DNA from: an uncultured Muribaculaceae bacterium
Lineage (GTDB): Bacteria > Bacteroidota > Bacteroidia > Bacteroidales > Muribaculaceae
DNA: 64,000 nucleotides
Assembly: GCA_910577315.1 (NCBI GenBank)
Contig: CAJTME010000012.1
Span: 1-64,000 of the forward strand
Direction of reading: 5' to 3'
Shown here: positions 7,933 through 15,775 of the stretch, one piece after another
Position numbering within the stretch: the stretch's first letter is position 1
Layout of the letters: every line of letters begins with the position of its first letter
Notes under the pieces: generated by a model
Databases searched by the model: none
The model's input: the letters and a program-made list of their open reading frames with translations, nothing else
What the model was told of the DNA's origin: nothing
Position numbers and translations under genes: made by a program

Positions 7933-9399
7933 TTATTTTCGGTTTGTTTTCTGTTTGTTGCCTCGTGCGAAGCCGATTTGGGTGCGGACGCAGCGGAATC
8001 CGATGTAGGAGCGCTGTTCGTTCTGGTATTCCCACATGCGGAGGTCGGAGCGGATGTTGTGGGCGACGTCTTTCCAGGAGCCTCCGCGGACGATTTTTCG
8101 TTTCATCTTGTAGGGGTCTTCCTGGGCGGCGTTGTACCGGTATTCGGGGTTGAGGTCGGATGTGAGGCGCCCGACGGATTCGGTGTAGGCGGTGGAGGTC
8201 CATTCGGAGACGTTGCCGGCCATGTCGTAGAGGCCGAAGTCGTTGGGGGAGTATGTTCCGACGCGTGATGTAATTATGTGTCCGTCGCGGACGAAGTTGC
8301 CTTCGCCGGGCTTGAAGTTGGCGTAGAAGCATCCTTTGTCTTCGCTGAGGGCTATGTCGCCGTCCCAGGGGAAGATGTTTTCGTCGATGCCGGCGCGGGC
8401 GGCGTATTCCCATTCGGCCTCGGTGGGGAGGCGGTAGGGCTCGATGTATATGCCTTCCTTGCCGAGGGAGCGGCGGAGGAAGTCGGTGCGCCAGTTGGCG
8501 AAAGCGTTGGCCTGTTCCCATGAGACGCCGACGACGGGGTAGTCGGTGTAGCCGCCGTGTGAGAAGTACATGCGGACGTAGGGTTCGTTGTATGCGTTCT
8601 CGAAGTCGTTGACCCAGGCGGTTGTGTCGGGGTAGACGTTGACGATGTATGTGTTGAGGAAGTCGAACTCGCCGGAGAGGGGGCGTGTGACTGTCTCGCG
8701 GATTATGCGGCCTTCGTCGTTGATGTATGCGGTGTCTTTTGAGATTGTGGGCATTGATGCGACGACGGGGCGGTCGGTGTTGTAGTCGCGGCGCGAGGGG
8801 TCGATGCGGTTGCGGCGGCGTGCGGCCTCGGTGTGGTTGTAGATGTCGTAGCGGTAGTTGAGCTGTGTTCCGTCGAGTTCCTTGACGCCGGTGATGGGGT
8901 TGGTGCGGTAGAGGCTCTCGATGGCGCGCTGTTCGTCTTCGTTGGGGTTACGCCAGGGAATCGGCTTGTTCCAGTTGAGGCGTGGGGTGATGGGGTTTCC
9001 GTCGCGGTCTTCTTCGATCTTGAAGTCTTCGTTGCCGCCGTAGGCGGGGTCGGCGAGGCGCTCGCGGATGATTGAGTCGCGCACCCAGAATACGAATTGC
9101 TTGTATTTTCCGTTTGTGATTTCGGTTTCGTCCATCCAGAATCCGTCGACGCTGATGCCGCGTGCGTCTGCGGCGAGGTTCCAGACGGAGTCGGCTTTGT
9201 TTACGCCGACTTTCATGGAGCCGCGGTCGACGAGGACCATTCCGTAGGGGGTAGGCTCGGCCCATGAAGTTCCGCCGATGCCAGTGACTTCTCCGCCGGC
9301 GGACGATCGGCTGCCGGTGGCGCATGAGGAGAGTGCCGCGGCGAGGGCTGCGGAGCTCAGGAGAAGTGTCGTGGAGAGAGGTTTGAGGAAGTTGGTCAT
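7933..9399 (-). CDS. gldK: Type IX secretion lipoprotein GldK (PorK)
   Basis: An outer-membrane lipoprotein that builds the periplasmic ring with GldN. The signal sequence ends in a lipobox with Cys26 (LSSC). The mature protein contains the formylglycine-generating-enzyme/sulfatase-modifying-factor fold used structurally in this family: WMDETEITNGKYKQFVFW near residue 90, VVGVSWEQANAFANWR near 290, YRLPTEAEWEYAARAG near 320, GNVSEWTSTAY near 400 and the terminal IVRGGSWKD...IGFRCVR element. The 488-residue length is typical. It is followed closely by gldL and preceded by porP, the standard order. Confidence 0.96.
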   Translation of the reverse strand: MTNFLKPLSTTLLLSSAALAAALSSCATGSRSSAGGEVTGIGGTSWAEPTPYGMVLVDRGSMKVGVNKADSVWNLAADARGISVDGFWMDETEITNGKYKQFVFWVRDSIIRERLADPAYGGNEDFKIEEDRDGNPITPRLNWNKPIPWRNPNEDEQRAIESLYRTNPITGVKELDGTQLNYRYDIYNHTEAARRRNRIDPSRRDYNTDRPVVASMPTISKDTAYINDEGRIIRETVTRPLSGEFDFLNTYIVNVYPDTTAWVNDFENAYNEPYVRMYFSHGGYTDYPVVGVSWEQANAFANWRTDFLRRSLGKEGIYIEPYRLPTEAEWEYAARAGIDENIFPWDGDIALSEDKGCFYANFKPGEGNFVRDGHIITSRVGTYSPNDFGLYDMAGNVSEWTSTAYTESVGRLTSDLNPEYRYNAAQEDPYKMKRKIVRGGSWKDVAHNIRSDLRMWEYQNEQRSYIGFRCVRTQIGFARGNKQKTNRK

Positions 9400-9434
9400 A
9401 TCGGTTGTCTCGCTTGCGAAATGATTGTTTTAGA

Positions 9435-10412
9435 TTACATTATGCGTATGCTGCGGTGTCGGTTGCGGTTTTTTTCGCCGAGGTCGAGCTTGAGGGCGTA
9501 TCCGACGACGATTTCGTGGCTGCCGGAGGAGGCGGAGTGGAGGGCCGATGTCGCGTAGTCGAAGGAGTAGCCGATGTAGAAGTTTTTGATTTCGGCGGCG
9601 ACTGTTGCGATAATGGCGTCGTTCCAGCGGTATCCGACGCCGAATGACAGGAATCTGTTGTATCGGGCGCGGATGGTGGCTTCGGCAGACCAGAATGAGA
9701 AGTCGGTTTTTGCCAGCAGCGATGGCATCACTTCAAATAACGTGTTTTTCAGCGGAATATTGCCTCCGGCGGTAAAATAAAGTGTGCGGGGCGCGTGGAA
9801 TTCGTAAATGTTCTCGTCGTTTCCGGCGCCGCCGTTCTCTCCGCCCATCTTTATGGCGGGGGCTGTGAGGTGGGTCATGGATATGCCTGCGTACCAGGTC
9901 TTTCGGTTGAAGAATATGCCTGCGCCGAGGTCGAGGGCCGTGCCGTGGAGGTCGGTGGTGGGGATGGCTTCGTCGCCGCTCTGGTGGTAGTCGTCGCCGT
10001 CGGGGAGGTAGACTTCTGAGCCTTTGAAGCGCTGGTCGTACATGCCAATCTGGAGGGCGCCGGTGAATTCGCCGCCGAATTTGCGGAGTTTGTAGGCTAT
10101 CTGGGCGTTGAGGTTGAGGGATGAGTATAGGCCTATTGTTTCCTGCTGGAGGACGAGGCCTGTGCCGAAGCGTCGGTTGAAGAGCTTGAAGGGCATGTCG
10201 CCGGCGAAGAGGAAGGTGCGGGGCGCTCCGTCGATGCCGAGCCACTGGAGGCGTCCGGCGCCGCGGAGGCGGATGTTGTCGGTGAGGCCTATGGCGGCGG
10301 GGTTGTATAGGTTTGGAATCTCGTAGTATTGTGAGAACTGTGCGTCGTTCTGGGCCGCGGCGGCCATGGCGGCGAGCGCCGCGATGGCTGATATGACTAA
10401 TCTTTTGAGCAT
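9435..10412 (-). CDS. porP: PorP/SprF family type IX secretion outer-membrane protein
   Basis: A predicted outer-membrane beta-barrel that, in this family, links the T9SS to the cell surface or to specific cargo. It has a signal peptide (cleavage near AAAAQND) and the family's N-terminal signature QYYEIPNLYNPAAIGL at roughly residues 28-43. Alternating barrel strands follow, ending in a family-like VVGYALKLDLG strand. The final residues (HRSIRIM) follow a short basic tail. It lies immediately upstream of gldK and 4 bases after porT, so it is probably the genome's core PorP rather than a dispersed paralogue. Confidence 0.92.
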   Translation of the reverse strand: MLKRLVISAIAALAAMAAAAQNDAQFSQYYEIPNLYNPAAIGLTDNIRLRGAGRLQWLGIDGAPRTFLFAGDMPFKLFNRRFGTGLVLQQETIGLYSSLNLNAQIAYKLRKFGGEFTGALQIGMYDQRFKGSEVYLPDGDDYHQSGDEAIPTTDLHGTALDLGAGIFFNRKTWYAGISMTHLTAPAIKMGGENGGAGNDENIYEFHAPRTLYFTAGGNIPLKNTLFEVMPSLLAKTDFSFWSAEATIRARYNRFLSFGVGYRWNDAIIATVAAEIKNFYIGYSFDYATSALHSASSGSHEIVVGYALKLDLGEKNRNRHRSIRIM

Positions 10413-10416
10413 GTGG

Positions 10417-11142
10417 TTATTCGAAGTAGAAGGTGAGGCATATCATTTTTGAGGTGGCCTTGGCGATGGAGTTGGTGTATTTGAGGCGGGTGGGGTCGTC
10501 GGCCATCTCGGGGCGGTCGTGGGTGAGGATGTCGGTGAGTCCGAAGCAGAATTTGAGCTCGGGGATGAGCTTGAAGTAGGGGAGGTAGAAGTCGCAACCG
10601 AAGCCGATGGAGAGGTAGAAGTCGGATGATGTGAGCTTGAGGAGGTCGTTGCGTTTTTTTGAGACGTCGAAGGCTGGCATGATGCCGCCGACGATGTAGG
10701 GGCGGGCGTTGCGGACGCGGAGGGCTGCGAACTTGAGGTCGACGGGGAGGGTGACGTAGGTTGACTTTATGTTCTGCTTGTCCTCGGCGCCGGTGGTGAG
10801 GTCGAGGAAGCGGATGTCGCGGCTGCCGAACATCATGCCGGGGGAGAAGCGGAGGGAGAAGTAGTTGTTGAGGCGGAGGGCGATGAGGCCGCTGACTGAG
10901 AAGCCGGGGGCGTAGTTTACCTGCTCGGCGCGCCATTCCTCGCCGTCGTCGGTGATGTAGCCGTTGTGGGCGAAGCGGGTGTCCATGGTGTTGGCCCCGA
11001 CGGAGAATCCGAGGTGCCAGCGGCGCATGTCGGCGTAGGGGCGGTTCTCGAGCTTGTCGTTGAGCCGCCGTGCGCTGGCCGGGATTGAGGCGCTGATGGC
11101 CAGGGTTATAAGTGTGATAATGATTGCAATCTTTTTCATCAT
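10417..11142 (-). CDS. porT: PorT/SprT-like type IX secretion outer-membrane protein
   Basis: An outer-membrane-beta-barrel protein of 241 residues with a signal peptide (IIITLITLAISASIPASA). Features typical of PorT are RPYADMRRWHLGFSVGANTMD near residue 36, YAPGFSVSGLIALRLNNYFSLRFSPGMMFG near 80-110, and the terminal aromatic strand KMICLTFYFE. PorT is required for T9SS export in Porphyromonas gingivalis and is thought to act in assembly of the system. Here it opens the porP-gldKLMN operon, 4 bases upstream of porP, whereas in P. gingivalis porT lies elsewhere. A second Met one codon later is an equally good start. I found no clear TAnnTTTG box in front of it. Confidence 0.85.
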   Translation of the reverse strand: MMKKIAIIITLITLAISASIPASARRLNDKLENRPYADMRRWHLGFSVGANTMDTRFAHNGYITDDGEEWRAEQVNYAPGFSVSGLIALRLNNYFSLRFSPGMMFGSRDIRFLDLTTGAEDKQNIKSTYVTLPVDLKFAALRVRNARPYIVGGIMPAFDVSKKRNDLLKLTSSDFYLSIGFGCDFYLPYFKLIPELKFCFGLTDILTHDRPEMADDPTRLKYTNSIAKATSKMICLTFYFE

Positions 11143-11200
11143 ATATAATAACGAGGAAGGATGGAAAATATTGTTTTTTGGTGGAAATTGGGGTTTTGGC

Positions 11201-11231
11201 TTGCGCGGGTGGGAAAAAGTGTGTATCTTTG
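11201..11231 (+). promoter_or_regulatory. tRNA-Leu promoter
   Basis: TATCTTTG at 11224-11231, eleven bases before the tRNA, with TTG at 11201-11203 twenty bases further up. It fits the Bacteroidetes promoter form. Confidence 0.55.
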
Positions 11232-11241
11232 CGGTCTGTAA

Positions 11242-11323
11242 GCCCGAATGGCGGAATCGGTAGACGCGACGGTCTCAAACACCGTTGGAGCAATCCATCC
11301 CGGTTCGATCCCGGGTTCGGGTA
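11242..11323 (+). tRNA. tRNA-Leu (anticodon CAA)
   Basis: An 82-base class II tRNA. Acceptor GCCCGAA pairs with TTCGGGT and A is the discriminator. The anticodon stem ACGGT/ACCGT encloses the loop CTCAAAC, giving anticodon CAA (reads UUG). The T arm contains GGTTCGATCC. CCA is not encoded. Confidence 0.95.
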
Positions 11324-11328
11324 CGGGC

Positions 11329-11367
11329 AGCGGCTGTCAATCGTTTGATTGGCGGCCGCTTTTGTTT
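11329..11367 (+). terminator. Terminator of tRNA-Leu
   Basis: AGCGGCTGTCAATC and GATTGGCGGCCGCT form a 14-base stem with few mismatches, followed by TTTTGTTTT. It begins six bases after the tRNA. Confidence 0.75.
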
Positions 11368-11424
11368 TGGGGTGCAACTTTGTGGGGTGGCGGGGCGTTT
11401 AGGTTGTATTAAAATGTTTTGATT

Positions 11425-11916
11425 ATGAAGAAATTATTGGTATTGGCGGCTGCGGTTGTTGCCGGGGCTGCCGCTGTGTTCGCCGGGTCGCTGAATGATG
11501 CGTTCCGGGCTGTGTCGGCTCTGCCGGGAATGAAGGTGGCTGAGAATGCGGATTCGGTTGATGTGGCGGGTCCGGAGTTTCTGGACAGTCTTGAGGTTGC
11601 GTATGTGAACGGTCTTGACGGGCCGCAGATACGCAATGTGGGCAACCGTCTGTATGATATTATCGAGACGTTGCCGATGGGTGAGATGGTTGTGGGGGCG
11701 AACAATGGCCTTGTCGCGGGGTTTGTTTATGCCGAGGAGATTGAGGGTGGCGGCTATGAGGTGCTTATCGTGAAGGCCACCGGCGAGTGGGGCAATGTGT
11801 CGGCGGTTTACGGCCTGACGGATAAGGCGACTGTTGACATGATGCGGCAGGCGCGGGTTGTGATGGAGGGGGCGAAGCTGCGCATTGAGATGAGGAGGGA
11901 GCTGGTTTCTTTTTAA
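11425..11916 (+). CDS. Small secreted protein of unknown function
   Basis: 163 residues from the ATG at 11425; the preceding in-frame TTG is not needed. A signal peptide (MKKLLVLAAAVVAGAAAVFAG) leads to a compact alpha/beta-looking domain with an early SLNDAFRAVSALPGMKV and a later GEMVVGANNGLVAGFVYAEE strand pair, ending in an amphipathic helix. It recalls small Bacteroidales periplasmic families of the DUF4252/DUF6108 kind, but I cannot assign one. It stands alone between tRNA-Leu and kup. Its TAA stop is the first part of the repeat array at 11914. Confidence 0.75.
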   Translation: MKKLLVLAAAVVAGAAAVFAGSLNDAFRAVSALPGMKVAENADSVDVAGPEFLDSLEVAYVNGLDGPQIRNVGNRLYDIIETLPMGEMVVGANNGLVAGFVYAEEIEGGGYEVLIVKATGEWGNVSAVYGLTDKATVDMMRQARVVMEGAKLRIEMRRELVSF

Positions 11917-12090
11917 TTAGGAATTAGGAGTTAGGAATTAGGAATTGCCATGCGGGTGGTTTTTTGGGAATTAGGAATTAGGAGTTAGGAATTAGGAATT
12001 GCCGTGCGGGTGGGTTTTTGGGGAGTTCTCGGAGGGCTCGGAGAGCTCGGAGTTTTTGGAGTTCTCGGAGGACTCGGAGAGCTCGGAGTT
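11914..12090 (+). repeat. Mosaic intergenic repeat, copy 3 (doubled, long nonamer tail)
   Basis: Two heptamer arrays, each followed by TTGCCATGCGGGTGG or TTGCCGTGCGGGTGG, then six nonamers including AGTTCTCGG, AGGGCTCGG, AGAGCTCGG and AGGACTCGG interrupted by a short T-rich spacer. It starts on the stop codon of the small secreted protein and ends about 35 bases from the kup stop. Confidence 0.85.
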
Positions 12091-12126
12091 TTGGAGGGGT
12101 TGGAGTTTTTGGGCTTGGAGGTTTTT

Positions 12127-14067
12127 TTAGGGATCTTGGGGTTGGATGCGGGTGGTGGAGGGGCCGGGGATGATGAGGGGGACGTTTTCGACGGTGGTGG
12201 TGGATGTGTCGAGGCCCATGGCACGCTCGGGGGATACGGCGAGGTGGCGGAGGCGCTCGAAGAGGCGCATGACGGTGCGCTCGCCTTTGGCGCAGTTGCT
12301 GGAGGGTGAGAAGATGCGGTGGATGATGCTGAAGCGGAAGTCGCCGGGGATGCCGTGGCGCCGGAGGGACGGGTAGGTGCTGACGAGATCGATGCGGCCT
12401 GCGGCGACGAGGTCTTCGACTATCTGGCGGAGGTAGACTGTGATTTTGGGCTGGACGCGGAAGCCGATGTTGAGGCCGACGCACCAGATGCGTCCGTCGG
12501 CGAGGGGTGTGGCGGTGTAGGTGAGGGTGTCGGGGGTGTCGGTGTATTGGACACGGAGTATCCAGTAGCGGTCGGCTCGTTTCGGCTGTTTGTTGATGAT
12601 TGAGTACAGGATTTTGCTTTCGACGAGGGCGGGGTCGTCGGAGTGGGATATGTAGACGAGGTTTGTGGCGTATTTTGGTATGTCGCGGTCGGCGCGGATG
12701 TCGGCGATGACCGGGGCGTGGTCGGCGATGGGTTTGAACTGGATGTAGCGGCGGCGGATGTGGCATGCGCGGTGCCAGATGATCATGACGGCGCAGACGG
12801 CTCCGGCGATTAGGATGGTGTACCAGCCGCCGTGCATGAATTTGAACAGGTTGGCGACGAGGAAGCATCCTTCGATTGCGAGGAAGGCGACGGCGAATGT
12901 GGCGACGAGCCATGCGGGGAGGCCACGGTGGCGGAGGTAGAAGGAGAGGAGGACGGTGGTCATGAGCATGGTGACGGTGATGGCGAGGCCGTAGGCGGCT
13001 TCCATGGCCGATGAGGTGCGGAAGAGGAGGACGGTGATGATGCAGCCGAGGAAGAGGAAGAGGTTGATGGAGGGGATGTATAGCTGGCCTTTGAGGACGG
13101 TGGGGTAGGCGATGCGCAGGCGTGGCCAGAAGTCGAGGTTTATGGCTTCGCTGAATATGGTGAATGAGCCGCTGATGAGGGCCTGGGAGGCGATGATGGC
13201 GGCGCCGGTTGACATGATGATGCCGACGGGGAGGAAGGCCTGGGGCATTATGGCGTAGAAGGGGTTGGTGTCGGAGGCCCATATGCCGGGATGGGTGATG
13301 ATGTAGGCTCCCTGGCCGAGGTAGTTGAGGATGAGCATGAGTTTGACGAATATCCAGCTGACGGAGATGTTGAGGCGTCCGCAGTGGCCGAGGTCGGAGT
13401 AGAGGGCTTCGGCGCCTGTGGTGCAGAGGAATACGGCGCCGAGGATGAGGAACCAGCCGGGGTAGTGGATGAGGAGGCGGACGGCGTAGACGGGGTTGAA
13501 GGCCTTGAGGACGGCGGGGGCGGAGGTAAGGGCGACGGTGCCGAGGATGCCGAGCATGAGGAACCATGCGAGCATGAAGGGGCCGAAGCAGCGTCCGATT
13601 TTGGATGTGCCGAATTGCTGGACGAAGAATATGAGGCAGATTATCATTATGGTTATGGCGATGACGGGGGCGGCGGGGTAGATGCCGCGGAGGCCCTCGA
13701 TGGCCGAGGTGACGGTGACGGCGGGGGTTATGACTCCGTCGGCGATGAGGGTTGAGGCGCCGATGGCGGCGATTATGTATAGCCAGCGGTGGCGCAGGCG
13801 GCGGACGAGGGAGAAGAGGGCGAGGATGCCGCCTTCGCCTTTGTTGTCGGCGCGGAGGGCGATGAGGACGTATTTGACGGTGGTCTGGAGGGTGAGGGTC
13901 CAGATTATGCATGATATTGCTCCGATTACGTAGTCGGGGGCTGCGGCGGGGTTTACGTGCATGATGGCTTTCATGACGTAGAGGGGCGATGTGCCGATGT
14001 CGCCGAATACGATTCCGAGCGCTACGAGGAGGCCGAGGGCTGTGAGTGGATGGGCGGTTTTCTGCAT
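12127..14067 (-). CDS. kup: KUP-family potassium transporter
   Basis: A proton-coupled K+ uptake permease of the inner membrane. The 646-residue length is typical. Residues 22-31 contain the family signature GDIGTSPLYV near the first membrane helix, and a conserved ADNKGEGGILALFSLVRR follows helix 2. About twelve hydrophobic helices cover residues up to roughly 430, including the DGVITPAVTVTSAIEGL and YFPTVLKGQ-like family segments (here IAYPTVLKGQLYIP). The C-terminal 200 residues form the soluble cytosolic domain (YWILRVQYTD, IWCVGLNIGF). No regulator or riboswitch is visible upstream. Confidence 0.95.
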   Translation of the reverse strand: MQKTAHPLTALGLLVALGIVFGDIGTSPLYVMKAIMHVNPAAAPDYVIGAISCIIWTLTLQTTVKYVLIALRADNKGEGGILALFSLVRRLRHRWLYIIAAIGASTLIADGVITPAVTVTSAIEGLRGIYPAAPVIAITIMIICLIFFVQQFGTSKIGRCFGPFMLAWFLMLGILGTVALTSAPAVLKAFNPVYAVRLLIHYPGWFLILGAVFLCTTGAEALYSDLGHCGRLNISVSWIFVKLMLILNYLGQGAYIITHPGIWASDTNPFYAIMPQAFLPVGIIMSTGAAIIASQALISGSFTIFSEAINLDFWPRLRIAYPTVLKGQLYIPSINLFLFLGCIITVLLFRTSSAMEAAYGLAITVTMLMTTVLLSFYLRHRGLPAWLVATFAVAFLAIEGCFLVANLFKFMHGGWYTILIAGAVCAVMIIWHRACHIRRRYIQFKPIADHAPVIADIRADRDIPKYATNLVYISHSDDPALVESKILYSIINKQPKRADRYWILRVQYTDTPDTLTYTATPLADGRIWCVGLNIGFRVQPKITVYLRQIVEDLVAAGRIDLVSTYPSLRRHGIPGDFRFSIIHRIFSPSSNCAKGERTVMRLFERLRHLAVSPERAMGLDTSTTTVENVPLIIPGPSTTRIQPQDP

Positions 14068-14125
14068 ATTGCGGTGAATTGTGTCAACAATTTCAACAAG
14101 CGGGGAGGGGGGATGGTTTGTTTTG

Positions 14126-14234
14126 AATTAGGAATTAGGAGTTAGGAATTAGGAATTAGGAATTGCCATCCGGGTGGGGGTTGTGGTGGTTTTTTGAGTT
14201 CTCGGAGTTCTCGGAGTTCTCGGAGTACTCGGAG
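14126..14234 (+). repeat. Mosaic intergenic repeat, copy 4
   Basis: Five heptamers, then TTGCCATCCGGGTGG (C for G at one position), a T-run and five nonamers. It lies between the divergent kup and gdhA starts, just upstream of the gdhA -33 box. Confidence 0.85.
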
Positions 14235-14254
14235 GGATGGTTTGATGGCAGAAA

Positions 14255-14286
14255 TTTGGATATTTGGGGGATTTTGTGTAACTTTG
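14255..14286 (+). promoter_or_regulatory. gdhA promoter
   Basis: TTTG at 14255-14258 and TAACTTTG at 14279-14286, separated by 20 bases. The leader to the ATG at 14346 is about 55 bases. Confidence 0.7.
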
Positions 14287-14345
14287 CGGGCGAAATTCAA
14301 ATTTATATTGCTAAACGCAAGAAATTCAGGTACAATTAGTAAACA

Positions 14346-15692
14346 ATGGATGAAAAAGCATTTCTCGACGACTTGCGCCGTCGTTTTCCACATGAACCCG
14401 AGTACATTCAGGCGGTAGAGGAGGTTGTGAGCTCCATCGCCGACATCTATGACCGCTATCCGGCGTTCAAGCGTGTCAACCTTCTGGAACGTCTGTGTAT
14501 CCCCGACCGGATCATCTCGTTCCGCGTGTCGTGGGTTGACGATCACGGTAATGTCCGCAACAATATGGGCTACCGCGTGCAGCATAACAATGCCATCGGC
14601 CCGTACAAGGGTGGCATACGTTTCCACTCGTCGGTGAATCTGTCGATTCTCAAGTTCCTGGCCTTTGAGCAGACTTTCAAAAATTCGCTGACCACCCTTG
14701 CGATGGGTGGCGCGAAGGGCGGCAGTGACTTTTCGCCGCGCGGCAAGAGCGACATGGAAATCATGCGTTTCTGCCAGGCGTTCGTGAACGAGCTGTGGCG
14801 CCAGATCGGCCCTGACACGGATGTGCCTGCGGGCGACATCGGCGTGGGCGCGCGCGAGGTGGGCTACATGTTCGGCTGGTACAAGAAGATGACGCGTGAG
14901 TTCACGGGCACGTTCACCGGCAAGGGCCTGGACTTCGGCGGCTCGCTGGTGCGCCCTGAGGCGACGGGCTATGGCAACGTGTATTTCCTGCTGAACATGC
15001 TTGCGACGCGGGGCATCAGCCTCGAGGGGAAGCGTGTGGCCATATCGGGTTCGGGCAACGTGGCGCTCTATACGGCGCAGAAGCTGCTGGAACTGGGCGC
15101 GAAGGTAGTGTCGCTGAGCGACAGCGATGGCTCGGTGGTGATTCCCGAGGGGCTGACGCAGGAGATGTTTGACGAGGTGTTCGAGCTGAAGACGCTGTTC
15201 CGCGGCCGCATTTCGGAGTTTGCCGAGAAGCATGCGGATGTGTGTGAGTATTACCGCCGCGAGCGTCCGTGGCGCCATGTGAAGGCTGACATAGCGATGC
15301 CGTCGGCCACGCAGAACGAGCTTGACGCTGATGACGCGCGTGCGCTGCTTGAGGGCGGATGCATCGCGGTGAGCGAGGGCGCGAACATGCCTTCGACGCC
15401 GGGCGCGATCAGGGAGTTCCAGGCCGCTCGGATACTTTATGCTCCGGGCAAGGCGGCCAATGCCGGCGGCGTGTCGGTGTCGGGCCTTGAAATGGCGCAG
15501 AACTCGCAGAAGCTGACGTGGAGTGCCGAGGAGGTTGACAACCGCCTGCGCGAAATCATGGCCGACATCCACGCGCAGTGTGTGCGCTATGGCAAGGAGG
15601 ATGGTTCGGACTATGTTGACTATTTGCGCGGCGCCAACACGGCGGGCTTCCTGAAAGTGGCCCGCGCGATGATGGCGCAGGGCGTTGTGTAA
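14346..15692 (+). CDS. gdhA: NADP-type glutamate dehydrogenase
   Basis: Interconverts 2-oxoglutarate plus ammonium and glutamate, the main ammonium assimilation route of many Bacteroidales. The 448-residue length matches the hexameric GdhA class. The substrate-binding lysine region PYKGGIRFH (around 90-98) and the catalytic-lysine region TLAMGGAKGGSDFSPRGKS (around 118-136) are intact. The dinucleotide fold reads VAISGSGNVALYTAQKLLELGA near 234-255. It has its own promoter and a strong terminator, so it is monocistronic. Confidence 0.96.
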   Translation: MDEKAFLDDLRRRFPHEPEYIQAVEEVVSSIADIYDRYPAFKRVNLLERLCIPDRIISFRVSWVDDHGNVRNNMGYRVQHNNAIGPYKGGIRFHSSVNLSILKFLAFEQTFKNSLTTLAMGGAKGGSDFSPRGKSDMEIMRFCQAFVNELWRQIGPDTDVPAGDIGVGAREVGYMFGWYKKMTREFTGTFTGKGLDFGGSLVRPEATGYGNVYFLLNMLATRGISLEGKRVAISGSGNVALYTAQKLLELGAKVVSLSDSDGSVVIPEGLTQEMFDEVFELKTLFRGRISEFAEKHADVCEYYRRERPWRHVKADIAMPSATQNELDADDARALLEGGCIAVSEGANMPSTPGAIREFQAARILYAPGKAANAGGVSVSGLEMAQNSQKLTWSAEEVDNRLREIMADIHAQCVRYGKEDGSDYVDYLRGANTAGFLKVARAMMAQGVV

Positions 15693-15722
15693 TGCACCTT
15701 CCGCGACATCCGATAAATATCA

Positions 15723-15758
15723 GCGGGGCGTTTCGTGATTGCGAAACGCCCCGTTTTT
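15723..15758 (+). terminator. gdhA terminator
   Basis: GCGGGGCGTTTCG-TGATTG-CGAAACGCCCCG followed by five T residues. It also lies just past the 3' end of the convergent outer-membrane gene. Confidence 0.9.
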
Positions 15759-15775
15759 CATTGTTGCCGGAGGCA

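Noticed and set aside
11978..13912. 644-codon open frame antisense to kup
   Set aside because: The translation is Arg/Pro/His-rich with no domain. It mirrors the kup coding strand in GC-rich DNA and runs into a repeat.
14142..15572. 476-codon frame antisense to gdhA
   Set aside because: It overlaps the whole gdhA gene, its last part is the repeat array, and no family is recognisable.
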